Below, in pieces: positions 1-7,005 of a DNA stretch of 7,826 nucleotides. A program made the translations under genes and the position numbers. The stretch lies in the NCBI GenBank assembly GCA_019307645.1, contig JAFDJF010000084.1, positions 1 to 7,826 on the forward strand, written 5' to 3'. Each line of letters begins with the position of its first letter. Within the stretch, counting starts at the first letter, position 1. The notes under the pieces were generated by a model. It saw only the letters and a list, made by a program, of their open reading frames with translations, made no database searches and was not told where the DNA came from. Source of the stretch: Deltaproteobacteria bacterium. GTDB lineage: Bacteria > Desulfobacterota > DSM-4660 > Desulfatiglandales > Desulfatiglandaceae.

Positions 1-2
1 TG

Positions 3-1751
3 CAGGAGATGTATTTCATATTCACGGTAACCTTTCTTGCCTTTGTATGTCTTCTCTGGTTGTATTTTCGAAATGCCTTAGGTGTGCTGGTTCACCTTCC
101 CCCGATAATTCTGGGGGTCATATGGTTTTTGGGTTTCAGCGGATTTTTGGGGTATAACGTGGAACCTCTGACCCTGGTTATTCCGATCCTGATTGTCGCC
201 AGGTCGTTGAGTCACTCTGTTCAGTTTACAGAACGCTATTTCGAGATTTACCATGCGCAGGAAGAAAAAGATGTAAAAAAGGCCTGCATTGAGACCTTGG
301 AGTATATCTTTCCGCCGGGGATGCTGGGGATTGTGACCGATGCCCTGGGGATACTTCTGATTGCTGTTGCCCCTGTTCCCATGATGCAGAAACTGGCCTA
401 TCTGTGCGGATTCTGGGCATTTTCCAATATTATCACCGGTATGTTATTCACCCCTGTTTTTATTTCCTACTCTGCCTCATGGCACCCGAAAAATCTTGAT
501 AGGATAGTGGATATGGAAAAAGGAGTGACCCAGAGGATATTGGGGGGGATCGCAAAGCTGGGATATGGGAAGGCAGGTATCGCCACCTTTGTTGTAACGA
601 TTATATTGGCGGCAGTTACCGGTTGGATGGCCTCAAAGGTTGAGATTGGAGACATCCATCCGGGCAGTCCCATCCTGTGGGAAGATTCCGACTACAATGT
701 AGCCATTGACCAGATGAACAAGAACTTCCCCGGGACAGAAGAGCTGTATGTCCTTTTTGCGGGAGACGGCCCGAGGGCAGTGGAAGATCCCGGGTTTTTG
801 AGAGTCGTGAATTCATTTCAGGATCATATGGAAGCGCAACCTCTTGTGAGCCGAACTCTTTCTGTCTCAGACAAGCTGCCGCGACTTTCCAGGGCGATGT
901 TCGCAGGATATCCCAAATGGGAGACGCTTCCGGAAAATGGTGATCAAAGCTGTCAGCTTTACTACGCACTGAAGGCCCGTGCGGCTCCGGGTGATTATGA
1001 CCTCTACTTTGCTGAAGACGGGAGCGTCGCCAATGTAGTCGTCTGGTACAAGGATCATATGCGCAATACCCTGCTGAGTGCTATTGAAAGTGTAAGAAAG
1101 TTCATGGAGGAGAAAAAGGACCTGCTGGCCAAAGAGAATTGCACGGTGCAGCTCGCCTCAGGGAACCTTGGGCTGCTTGCTGCGGTAAATGAGACCGTAG
1201 AGGATGCGCAGCTTTTAAACTTTGTTTTGGTGATGGGTATCGTCTTCTTATTGTGTTCCTGGAATTACAAATCAGTAGTTGCGGCCATTATCCTCCTGAT
1301 TCCTCTGAACCTTACCAATATAATCACGTTGAGCATCATGCGTCATTTGGAAATCGGTCTCAATATAAACACCCTGCCCGTTGTATCCGTGGGTGTGGGC
1401 GTGGGGATTGATTACGGGATATATCTTTTGTCCCGTATCTGCGAAGAATATCAAGCTGCAGGAGGTGAGTACTCTGCTGCTGTTGCTTCAAGGGCCATCA
1501 AGACGACTGGAAAGGCGATCTTTTTTACGGCCACCACCATGATTGTCGGGGTGATATTCTGGTACTTTCTTTCCAGCATGAAGTTTCAGGCTGAGATGGG
1601 GCTTCTGCTGGCGATCATCATGTTCATAAATATCTTTGCGGCCCTGGTGCTGATTCCGACGCTCGTTAATATCTTCAGGCCCAAGTTCCTGGGGAAGCTC
1701 AAATTCCAGCATAATCCGTCTCATGCTGTTGAGCAGCCTGCGATGGCTTAA
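3..1751 (+). CDS. RND/MMPL-family inner-membrane transporter, C-terminal part (5' end outside window)
   Basis: The frame is open to the left edge, so the ATG at 9 is almost certainly internal. Residues here count from that ATG (580 aa visible). The visible part begins with hydrophobic segments at about 4-20, 25-49, 53-66, 105-122 and 130-153, matching the later helices of the first six-helix bundle of an RND permease. A helix at about 188-207 then opens the second repeat. A soluble periplasmic loop follows (about 210-400), then five helices (about 402-417, 421-441, 453-475, 503-520, 528-555) and a short cytoplasmic tail. The second-half helix carries the GVGVGIDYGIY motif (462-471), whose Asp is typical of RND proton relay helices. 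The equivalent first-half helix has ARSLSHS (64-70) and no Asp. RND proteins of this type (HAE3/MmpL-like) usually export lipids or other hydrophobic molecules using the proton gradient. Only the DUF1302/DUF1329 neighbours hint at the cargo. The family call is firm; the substrate is unknown. Confidence 0.88.
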   Translation, partial: QEMYFIFTVTFLAFVCLLWLYFRNALGVLVHLPPIILGVIWFLGFSGFLGYNVEPLTLVIPILIVARSLSHSVQFTERYFEIYHAQEEKDVKKACIETLEYIFPPGMLGIVTDALGILLIAVAPVPMMQKLAYLCGFWAFSNIITGMLFTPVFISYSASWHPKNLDRIVDMEKGVTQRILGGIAKLGYGKAGIATFVVTIILAAVTGWMASKVEIGDIHPGSPILWEDSDYNVAIDQMNKNFPGTEELYVLFAGDGPRAVEDPGFLRVVNSFQDHMEAQPLVSRTLSVSDKLPRLSRAMFAGYPKWETLPENGDQSCQLYYALKARAAPGDYDLYFAEDGSVANVVVWYKDHMRNTLLSAIESVRKFMEEKKDLLAKENCTVQLASGNLGLLAAVNETVEDAQLLNFVLVMGIVFLLCSWNYKSVVAAIILLIPLNLTNIITLSIMRHLEIGLNINTLPVVSVGVGVGIDYGIYLLSRICEEYQAAGGEYSAAVASRAIKTTGKAIFFTATTMIVGVIFWYFLSSMKFQAEMGLLLAIIMFINIFAALVLIPTLVNIFRPKFLGKLKFQHNPSHAVEQPAMA

Positions 1752-1792
1752 GCTCTGTGTTGTTGAGAAGGTAAAACATGATTTGCTTGTCT

Positions 1793-1880
1793 AAAAAAAT
1801 AACAACCCGTAACCTGGCAACTTAACAGCCTAACAATTTGATATCCGGACGACTCAATAACGTAACAACTTAACCAGGAG
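1793..1880. repeat. degenerate AAC-rich direct-repeat tract in the RND-DUF1302 spacer
   Basis: CAACTTAAC occurs at 1818-1826 and again at 1866-1874. CGTAAC occurs at 1808-1813 and 1861-1866. Further CTAACAA/CTTAACA-like words lie between them. The tract looks like a decayed short-repeat relic rather than coding DNA. No clear sigma-70 promoter or T-tailed terminator is visible in the 1752-1956 spacer; the best -35-like word, TTGATA at 1838-1843, lacks a good -10 at normal spacing. Confidence 0.4.
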
Positions 1881-1885
1881 GGGGG

Positions 1886-1954
1886 GTGACAGAGAAAATT
1901 AATTTATGGTGGTGTTTTTTCATTCCTGACATTTTCATGAAAAAAGGAGGTTAA
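1886..1954 (+). other. possible 22-codon leader ORF ahead of the DUF1302 gene
   Basis: An AGGAGG at 1876-1881 lies 4 bases before a GTG at 1886 that opens 22 codons. The predicted peptide has a hydrophobic aromatic core (LWWCFFIP) and a lysine near each end. Its TAA (1952-1954) falls between the AAGGAGG (1944-1950) and the ATG (1957) of the next gene, so ribosomes terminating here could affect initiation of DUF1302. This arrangement may be chance: the SD-like run sits in a G-tract and the peptide matches nothing I recognise. Confidence 0.2.
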
Positions 1955-1956
1955 AA

Positions 1957-3453
1957 ATGAACACCAATTTTCTGAGAAAAGGAAAGACGTGGTTGTTGGT
2001 GGTTTTGTTTCTCATTGTGGGGGTCAGCAGCGCCCGGGCAGAGATTGAGCTTTGGGGGGACAAGCTTACATTGACGGGTTTTGTGAGGCATCAACTTGTG
2101 TACAATATGGGTACAACGAACCCATATAACAAACAATATGGCCAGACAGATAAAAACTGGTGCAATCTTTCCCGAACATGGCTTATATCAGAGCTGGATT
2201 ATAAACCCAATGATAACTTCAGGCTCTATTCCAAAATGAGATTCATATGGGATCAAACAACAAACCTCGATAGTGATCTGTTGGATTATGATGCGATAAC
2301 CTTTAGCACCCCGCATTATGGGGGTAATATGAGGTTGGGGCACGACAATCACGCTACGGCTGAGATATGGGAACTCTATGGTGATCTTGACATTGGAAAC
2401 CTCTGGATCAGGGCGGGGAGGCAGCAGATCGTCTGGGGCGAGATGATCTCCGCAAGGATCCTGGATATTGTAAATCCTCTGGATAAAAGCTGGCATTTTC
2501 AATGGGAACCTGAAGAATTTGAGAACATCCGGATCCCGACGTGGATGCTTCGAGGTGTTTACAATATAGAGCAAAGTGTGGTCCCATGGCTCGACGAGCT
2601 TTATGTTGAGGCATTTTGGAACCCGGGTGATATTGTGCCTGTCAATAATCCGGAGATCGGAAATGCTTACAGGCTGAATTGGATTCCCCCGGTATACATT
2701 TCAGGAGAAGTTAACGACAGAAGGGGCCGTGACGAATTCGGCGGCAGAATCGGCTACAAGATCGGTAAATTCGCCGGTACTTTTAACTATGCGTACCTTT
2801 ATACCGATGATGCCTTCGATGAAGTTGGCATGCCTGGCCCGCCGACCATTCCTCCTTCGACGTGGCCCGTAACGGAGACATTTTATCCACAAATAGATGT
2901 ATACGGGATGAGTTTGAACTATGCCATGGACCCGCCTTTTAATACGGTGATTACAGTTGAGTCCACTTATGTTCCGGACATGCCCTATTATGATAATACG
3001 GTATTTCCCGGGATCGCCATCAAAGAGGCGGATACACTCAATTATGCGATAAATTTCCAGAGGTTTACCAGCGTATTCCCTAAGCAGCCCTTCATGAATG
3101 TCATTTTTCAGTACCAGGGAAAGTGGATTTCGGATCATGATGAGGTGAAGTTGACCCCAGGTCCTTATGACAAAAACAATATTTGTGAAAAGATAGCCAA
3201 TGATGCTTTTGTCCTCAGCCTGGGGCAGGATTTTTCCTACAAGACTTACAAGGCGACATTTGTGACTATCTGGCAGCCGGACGGGTCATACAGGTTTAAC
3301 CCGGGTTTCAAGTACAGCCCCGGGGATAACTGGCGCTTTGAGATATATGCGAACTGGTGGGGAGGCAGTGCGTTCGATAAAGCGAACAAGCATCAATTGA
3401 ATTACTTCTACTACCAGGACGAGATCATGACCCGGATAACCTATCAATTCTAA
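1957..3453 (+). CDS. DUF1302 family protein, predicted outer-membrane beta-barrel
   Basis: The 498-aa product starts with a classical Sec signal peptide: basic residues at 7-10, a hydrophobic core at 12-23 and an AxA site ARA|E at 26-29. The mature protein is rich in alternating aromatic and polar strands and ends in ITYQF; a C-terminal Phe with aromatic residues in the last strand is the usual BAM recognition signal. The stretch WIRAGRQQIVWGE (150-162), followed by ARILDIVNPLD, is the part I recognise as characteristic of DUF1302. The start is supported by AAAGGAGG at 1943-1950, 6 bases before the ATG. The stop is a tandem TAATAA. No enzymatic motif is visible. Members commonly sit beside DUF1329 and RND genes, so the likely role is an outer-membrane partner or channel for a hydrophobic compound. 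Family call is strong; transport role is inferred. Confidence 0.85.
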   Translation: MNTNFLRKGKTWLLVVLFLIVGVSSARAEIELWGDKLTLTGFVRHQLVYNMGTTNPYNKQYGQTDKNWCNLSRTWLISELDYKPNDNFRLYSKMRFIWDQTTNLDSDLLDYDAITFSTPHYGGNMRLGHDNHATAEIWELYGDLDIGNLWIRAGRQQIVWGEMISARILDIVNPLDKSWHFQWEPEEFENIRIPTWMLRGVYNIEQSVVPWLDELYVEAFWNPGDIVPVNNPEIGNAYRLNWIPPVYISGEVNDRRGRDEFGGRIGYKIGKFAGTFNYAYLYTDDAFDEVGMPGPPTIPPSTWPVTETFYPQIDVYGMSLNYAMDPPFNTVITVESTYVPDMPYYDNTVFPGIAIKEADTLNYAINFQRFTSVFPKQPFMNVIFQYQGKWISDHDEVKLTPGPYDKNNICEKIANDAFVLSLGQDFSYKTYKATFVTIWQPDGSYRFNPGFKYSPGDNWRFEIYANWWGGSAFDKANKHQLNYFYYQDEIMTRITYQF

Positions 3454-3471
3454 TAAAAAGGAGGGTGCGAA

Positions 3472-4791
3472 ATGAAGACGCTTAAGACAAAATATAGTTG
3501 TAGTTTTACGGTACTGTTGATCTCCCTTCTTCTCATGCTGCCCTGTCCGGGGGTGCTCAAAGGAGCCCAGATTCCTTCCCCTGATGATGTGGTCGCGAGA
3601 AAGGCAATTGCGCCTACCATCGATGAACTGACCGGTGGGAAAGTAAAAAAGGGTGATATCATAGACAAGAACAATGTGGATCTTGTCAAGGAGTGGTTAA
3701 CTCCAGGTTGCCTTGAGGCCGTAAATCAGGGGATGGTCCTGGTCATGGGGACCAACTCCGATTACGATGACGGTGTTCCCAAAGAATTCGTGGAACTTAC
3801 CGAAAAGAACAGGGGAAAGGCCGTTATGGATACAACCGGGGCGGTCTATTATGAAAAAATAGGGACGCCCTGGCCCGGCGGCAGACCCTATCCCGAGCCC
3901 AAGACCGGCCTGGAGGCCATGTCTAATGCAAAATATGGGGTCGGAGTGGATGACTTTACGGCCAAGGGTGTATTGCGCTTTATTAATAAAAAAGGGAAAG
4001 TCTATAAAACCTTTGGGCTGGAGACCACTCAAATCTGGTGCAGCGTCAGAAAGTATCTGTCACCCCTTGGAACAGCTCCTGACTATGAAGGCATGCTGTT
4101 CAGGAGAACATCCATGCTGACCCATCCCATTGAGATCAAAGGTCAGGGGCAGTTTTCCATCAGGTACTATGACGATGCCAAAAAATATGACACCGGGTTT
4201 GTTTATTTTCCCGCATATAAAAGGACATTGCGCATCAGTTCTACCACATGGCAGGATAACATTGCCGGAAGTGACCTGATCTATGGAGACAGTCAGGGAT
4301 TTAATGAACCGTATGTGGATTGGGAATTCAAGCTGTTAGGGACAAAATATTTCCTGATTCCTGAGCACAAAGCCCCCTTTGCTTACCTGGACGAAAAGGG
4401 AAATATCAATCCAAAGGTAAAGTTTGATGTTGGCTTGAGATGGCCCAGGCTCGGGTGGGCGGTATTTCCCATGCACGTTGTGGAGGCAAGGCCGAAAATC
4501 AAGCATGTATACGGTAAAAAGATAATATTTACCAGTTCAGCTCCTTACACAAACGCAACTGATTTGATTGAGATGGTGGATATTTATGACAGGCAGGGGA
4601 AACTGTGGAAGTTATACTGCCCGCATAACGGAGACTGGCTGAAAGATAAAGGTTTTATCGTTCCATATGGCGTTTTCGTGACAGACCTGCAGTCACAGCA
4701 TATGACCTCTTACTGGTTTAAAATTCATCCGAATCAAAACCTGAGACCCGGATCAGCCTGTTTCAAGTATTTGGTCTCACACGGAAGATAG
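3472..4791 (+). CDS. DUF1329 family periplasmic protein (possibly LolA/LolB-like fold)
   Basis: The 439-aa product follows DUF1302 by 18 bp, with AAGGAGG at 3458-3464 placed 7 bases before the ATG, so the two genes are very probably co-transcribed. The N-terminus has basic residues (KTLKTK), a hydrophobic core at about 12-23 and a plausible signal peptidase I site near GVLKGA|Q (32/33). Cys25 follows Pro, which does not fit a lipobox, so a soluble periplasmic protein is more likely than a lipoprotein. Family-like blocks are a GGRPYPEPK segment in the first half and the stretch at 224-294, with a YFPAYKRTLR strand pair (245-254), GSD (266-268) and EFKLLGTKYF. The length is usual for the family. 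From recollection of the family, these proteins may share the lipid-binding fold of LolA/LolB, which would suit a carrier between the RND pump and the DUF1302 barrel. That function is inference. Confidence 0.85.
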   Translation: MKTLKTKYSCSFTVLLISLLLMLPCPGVLKGAQIPSPDDVVARKAIAPTIDELTGGKVKKGDIIDKNNVDLVKEWLTPGCLEAVNQGMVLVMGTNSDYDDGVPKEFVELTEKNRGKAVMDTTGAVYYEKIGTPWPGGRPYPEPKTGLEAMSNAKYGVGVDDFTAKGVLRFINKKGKVYKTFGLETTQIWCSVRKYLSPLGTAPDYEGMLFRRTSMLTHPIEIKGQGQFSIRYYDDAKKYDTGFVYFPAYKRTLRISSTTWQDNIAGSDLIYGDSQGFNEPYVDWEFKLLGTKYFLIPEHKAPFAYLDEKGNINPKVKFDVGLRWPRLGWAVFPMHVVEARPKIKHVYGKKIIFTSSAPYTNATDLIEMVDIYDRQGKLWKLYCPHNGDWLKDKGFIVPYGVFVTDLQSQHMTSYWFKIHPNQNLRPGSACFKYLVSHGR

Positions 4792-5040
4792 TGTGAACGG
4801 CTGATGTAATGGTGATATGTACCCTAACGCTGCAAAAGTCGAGAATGCCACAGATCCAAGGCGTCAAGGGTGAAGCTGTAGTACTTTACCGCGAACCCTT
4901 GACAACACAGGAGATGTGGCGTTATCGGCTTTCCCGAAGGGTAAAAAACATGGCTGTTTCCAGCCGGTGCTAGATTCAACTGTGTGTGAATTCCAGAGAT
5001 AGTGTAAGCAACTTCCACAGTGCTGCAATTATAGGTTTTT
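4791..5040 (+). other. structured non-coding tract after DUF1329; possible group II intron 5' remnant
   Basis: The tract begins with GTGTGAAC overlapping the G of the DUF1329 stop codon. It contains a perfect 9-bp inverted repeat, GTCAAGGGT (4863-4871) with ACCCTTGAC (4895-4903), and a 5-bp GGCTG/CAGCC hairpin with a TTTC loop (4952-4965). Another short stem lies around TTTCCCGAAGGG (4930-4941). It has no Shine-Dalgarno-supported ORF on either strand. GTGTG is compatible with the 5' GTGYG boundary of bacterial group II introns, and the density of stems resembles intron domain I. No reverse-transcriptase ORF and no domain V/VI follow, so at best it is a truncated remnant. It could instead be an unrelated intergenic repeat or an mRNA 3' structure. 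I see no canonical T-tailed terminator. Confidence 0.3.
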
Positions 5041-5110
5041 AGCCAACTTTGCCATGTTTTTTATGCAACTAAAGGGTGAACTGTGAACTCCGTTATGCGA
5101 GGTGTTTGTT

Positions 5111-5137
5111 GGCAAAATAATTAAAGGCAAAATAATT
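5111..5137. repeat. 12-bp direct repeat upstream of the candidate ubiD promoter
   Basis: GGCAAAATAATT occurs at 5111-5122 and exactly again at 5126-5137, a 15-bp period. The pair lies just upstream of the candidate -35 element, centred about 61 bp before the predicted transcription start. That is a usual place for an activator site, but a chance AT-rich duplication is possible. Confidence 0.5.
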
Positions 5138-5147
5138 TTTTGAGGTA

Positions 5148-5178
5148 TTGAAAAAAGGAAACTTTAAAACTTTATAAT
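5148..5178 (+). promoter_or_regulatory. candidate sigma-70 promoter for the ubiD-lpdD-ubiX genes
   Basis: TTGAAA (5148-5153, five of six matches to TTGACA) is followed after 19 bp by a perfect TATAAT (5173-5178). The spacer is longer than the ideal 17 bp, but the region is very AT-rich. Transcription would start near 5185, giving a leader of about 275 nt that carries a GC-rich hairpin and a MITE-like element before ubiD. No other good promoter is visible between DUF1329 and ubiD. Confidence 0.45.
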
Positions 5179-5200
5179 TATAAGGCTCCATGCCGCCGCC

Positions 5201-5232
5201 GGCCGGGGTAAGAAAATATGTTTACCCCGGCT
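5201..5232 (+). other. strong GC-rich hairpin in the ubiD leader
   Basis: GCCGGGGTAA (5202-5211) pairs perfectly with TTACCCCGGC (5222-5231) over 10 bp, with a further G-T wobble inside and at the base. GCCGCC (5192-5197) and GGCGG (5235-5239) could extend the structure beyond small bulges. No T-run follows on either strand, so it does not look like a standard intrinsic terminator. It may be a REP-like element or a leader RNA structure. Confidence 0.55.
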
Positions 5233-5269
5233 CAGGCGGATCTGTATCGTTTCAAGATTGTCTATGTAA

Positions 5270-5404
5270 GACGAACTCGTAAAAAGTCGGGAAACCCCCT
5301 TTTTCGTCATTTTCCGATTTATCGGAGAATCCAGTTATATCAGATAGTTCCATCTCGCCTGGACTCCGGTATTCACCGGAGTGATGACTTTTTACGAAAT
5401 CATC
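5270..5404. mobile_element. MITE-like palindromic element (135 bp) with 19-bp terminal inverted repeats
   Basis: The left end GACGAACTCGTAAAAAGTC (5270-5288) matches the reverse complement of the right end (5386-5404) at 16 of 19 positions, including a perfect 12-bp core TCGTAAAAAGTC. ATGTAA (5264-5269) and ATGCAA (5405-5410) directly abut the two ends and resemble a 6-bp target duplication with one mismatch. Inside are two hairpins. One has stem TCCGAT/ATCGG(A) at about 5309-5330. The other is a perfect 8-bp ACTCCGGT/ACCGGAGT stem with an ATTC loop (5363-5382). AATCCAG and CTGGACT lie between them, so most of the unit is one long imperfect palindrome. It has no coding capacity for a transposase and would need one in trans. 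It resembles the CGTCATTCC...GGAATCCAG palindromic repeats of many proteobacteria. Confidence 0.6.
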
Positions 5405-5443
5405 ATGCAAGATTCAGGAAAGAATTCAAACCAGAGGTGTATG

Positions 5444-5452
5444 TAAAGGAGG
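5444..5452 (+). promoter_or_regulatory. ribosome binding site of ubiD
   Basis: TAAAGGAGG is near-perfectly complementary to the 16S rRNA 3' end and ends 7 bases before the ATG at 5460. It fixes the ubiD start and argues against reading the upstream frame through the MITE-like element as a gene. Confidence 0.8.
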
Positions 5453-5459
5453 CTGCCTT

Positions 5460-6851
5460 ATGGCGTTTAGGGACCTGAGAGAATTTCTAGAGCTGTTAAA
5501 GAACGAAGGGGAACTGTTGACTATTGATCAGGAGATCGATCCTCACCTTGAGGTCGGAGCCGTGGGGTATTTGACCCGGATGGGGCCGGCGGTTCATTTT
5601 ACCAATATGAAGGGTTCTGACAAATCAGTGGCAATAAATATACTGGGAACCCGGAAGAGGGCGGGATTGGCGATCGGTGCCTCAGAAGATAATTTGAACA
5701 AGGCAATAGCCAAGGGGATCGAGAACCCCATAAAACCGGTTCTTGTTTCAGATGGACCCTGTAAGGAGAATATTTTAACCGGTGATGACGTAGATTTGGG
5801 TATCTTTCCTATTCCCCAGTGGAACGATAAAGATGGGGGCAAGTTCATCGATTTTGGTGCTGACATTACCAAAGATGCAACAACAGGAACCCAGAATGCC
5901 GGCATGTACCGGATGCATGTAAAGGGAAAGAATAAAACCAGCATCTATGTTGCGGACAGACAGCACATTGGGAGACATTACAAAACAGCCAAAGAAGCAG
6001 GCCTCGAAGGCCTTGAGATGGCAGTGGCCATCGGTTTGGATCCTGCAACGAACCTGGTGGCGCCGCTTCCGGCTGAATATGGCGTGAATGAGCTTGATCT
6101 GGCAGGAGGGTTAAGGGGGGAGCCGGTAGAAGTGGTAAAATGTGAAACCGTAGACCTGGTGGTCCCTGCAACGGCCGAGATTATTCTGGAGGGGCGGATT
6201 CCTCTGGGAGTTCATGAAACAGAGGGCCCGTTTGGTGAGTTCACGGGTTATTACTCCGGAACTTATGAACACCCCATCTTTGAAATCTCAGCCATTTCTT
6301 ACAGGAACGATGCCATCTTTCAGGGGACCTATCTGGGCAGACCGCCTACCGAAGGACATATCGTCGGCGAGATCCCCATGGAAACCCTGACTTATGTGGA
6401 AGCAAAGAAAAAGCTCCCTGAGTTGCGGGGCGTTCACATTATGGAAGGAACAGGCTGGATTATATGGGTTGCTTCAATAAAGAAGGAATACGAAGGACAG
6501 ATCCAGAGGGTCGCAAACGTTATCTGGACAACTGAAGTGGGGGATTACGGCAAGGTGTTGATCGTTGTAGACGACGATATCAACCCCTATGATATCCATG
6601 ATGTTATCTGGGCCATTTCTACGCGGTATCAGCCGGAATTTGATACCTATATTACGCCGAGGGTGGCAGGATACGGGATTGATCCGTCTGAAATACCAAC
6701 TTCCGCCCGTGGCATTGAAACAGGGGGAACCTCTTCCCTTACATCAAGGGTTGTGATCGATGCCACGATTCCTTTTGAAAGACCCATTCAGGGTGAACCC
6801 GTATTGGCGCCTGCCATAACCGAAGAGATAAAAAAGAGACTGGGGCTCTGA
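5460..6851 (+). CDS. ubiD: UbiD-family prenyl-FMN-dependent (de)carboxylase
   Basis: The 463-aa product is a full-length UbiD-type enzyme; relatives run about 450-500 aa. These enzymes reversibly decarboxylate aromatic or alpha,beta-unsaturated acids using prenylated FMN and a divalent metal. The order of domains is as expected: an N-terminal region to about 100, the prFMN-binding barrel, and a C-terminal part with VDDDINPYD (370-378). By spacing to Fdc1/UbiD, the metal and phosphate ligands are N146, H169 and E211, and the E-R-E catalytic triad is R151 (in GMYRM) with E255 and E260 (EGPFGEFTGYY). All are intact, so it should be active. It leads a run with lpdD-like and ubiX genes, which points to a dedicated arylic (de)carboxylase more than a housekeeping ubiquinone enzyme. 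Strain-specific substrates (hydroxybenzoates, phenylphosphate, polycyclic acids) cannot be told apart from sequence alone. The gene symbol denotes the family only. Confidence 0.93.
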   Translation: MAFRDLREFLELLKNEGELLTIDQEIDPHLEVGAVGYLTRMGPAVHFTNMKGSDKSVAINILGTRKRAGLAIGASEDNLNKAIAKGIENPIKPVLVSDGPCKENILTGDDVDLGIFPIPQWNDKDGGKFIDFGADITKDATTGTQNAGMYRMHVKGKNKTSIYVADRQHIGRHYKTAKEAGLEGLEMAVAIGLDPATNLVAPLPAEYGVNELDLAGGLRGEPVEVVKCETVDLVVPATAEIILEGRIPLGVHETEGPFGEFTGYYSGTYEHPIFEISAISYRNDAIFQGTYLGRPPTEGHIVGEIPMETLTYVEAKKKLPELRGVHIMEGTGWIIWVASIKKEYEGQIQRVANVIWTTEVGDYGKVLIVVDDDINPYDIHDVIWAISTRYQPEFDTYITPRVAGYGIDPSEIPTSARGIETGGTSSLTSRVVIDATIPFERPIQGEPVLAPAITEEIKKRLGL

Positions 6852-6860
6852 TATTTCTTA

Positions 6861-6893
6861 ATTCGTGGTTTGTCATTTGTCATTCGATATTCG
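6861..6893. repeat. degenerate TTCG/TGTCATT intergenic repeat relic
   Basis: Short related words ATTCGTGG, TTTGTCA, TTTGTCA, CATTCGA and TATTCGA follow one another directly downstream of ubiD, as in the decayed simple-repeat spacers common in deltaproteobacterial genomes. A weak promoter, TTGTCA (6870-6875) and GATTAT (6893-6898) at 17-bp spacing, is embedded here and could serve the lpdD-like gene, but the -10 matches at only four positions. Confidence 0.35.
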
Positions 6894-6931
6894 ATTATTT
6901 AACTTGATAGAGCGGTTGGCATTTAAGAGGA

Positions 6932-6952
6932 GGGGAGAGGGTTAGGGTGAGG
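6932..6952. repeat. G-rich GGGAGAGGGTTAGGGTGAGG-type intergenic repeat relic
   Basis: On the - strand this reads CCTCACCCTAACCCTCTCCCC, the core of a C/G-rich palindromic repeat seen between genes in many proteobacteria. Only one arm is present here, so it looks like a decayed or half copy. The whole 6852-7002 spacer contains no ORF with a ribosome binding site other than that for the next gene. Confidence 0.35.
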
Positions 6953-7005
6953 TGGAGACTTTCTGTTTGACTTGTTCTGTGCTGTAGCTCTATAAGGACC
7001 AGGTG

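Noticed and set aside
2701..3138. 145-codon - strand ORF inside DUF1302
   Set aside because: Antisense shadow of a strongly supported gene, with composition unlike a real protein.
3472..3550. DUF1329 product as a lipoprotein (Cys25)
   Set aside because: The residues before Cys25 are Met-Leu-Pro; Pro at -1 does not fit a lipobox, and a signal peptidase I site near residue 32 fits better.
4824..5018. 64-codon - strand ORF after DUF1329
   Set aside because: No ribosome binding site or recognisable domain; the open frame coincides with the stem-rich tract and is more likely spurious.
5201..5240. intrinsic terminator
   Set aside because: The stem is strong but there is no T-run immediately after it on either strand.
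5218..5478. 86-codon + strand ORF starting in the GC-rich hairpin
   Set aside because: It runs through the MITE-like palindrome, has no ribosome binding site and overlaps the well-supported ubiD start.
6905..6950. sigma-54 promoter near TTGGCATTTAAG
   Set aside because: The GC element at the required distance after TGGCA is absent; no TGGCAC-N5-TTGC match was seen in any spacer.
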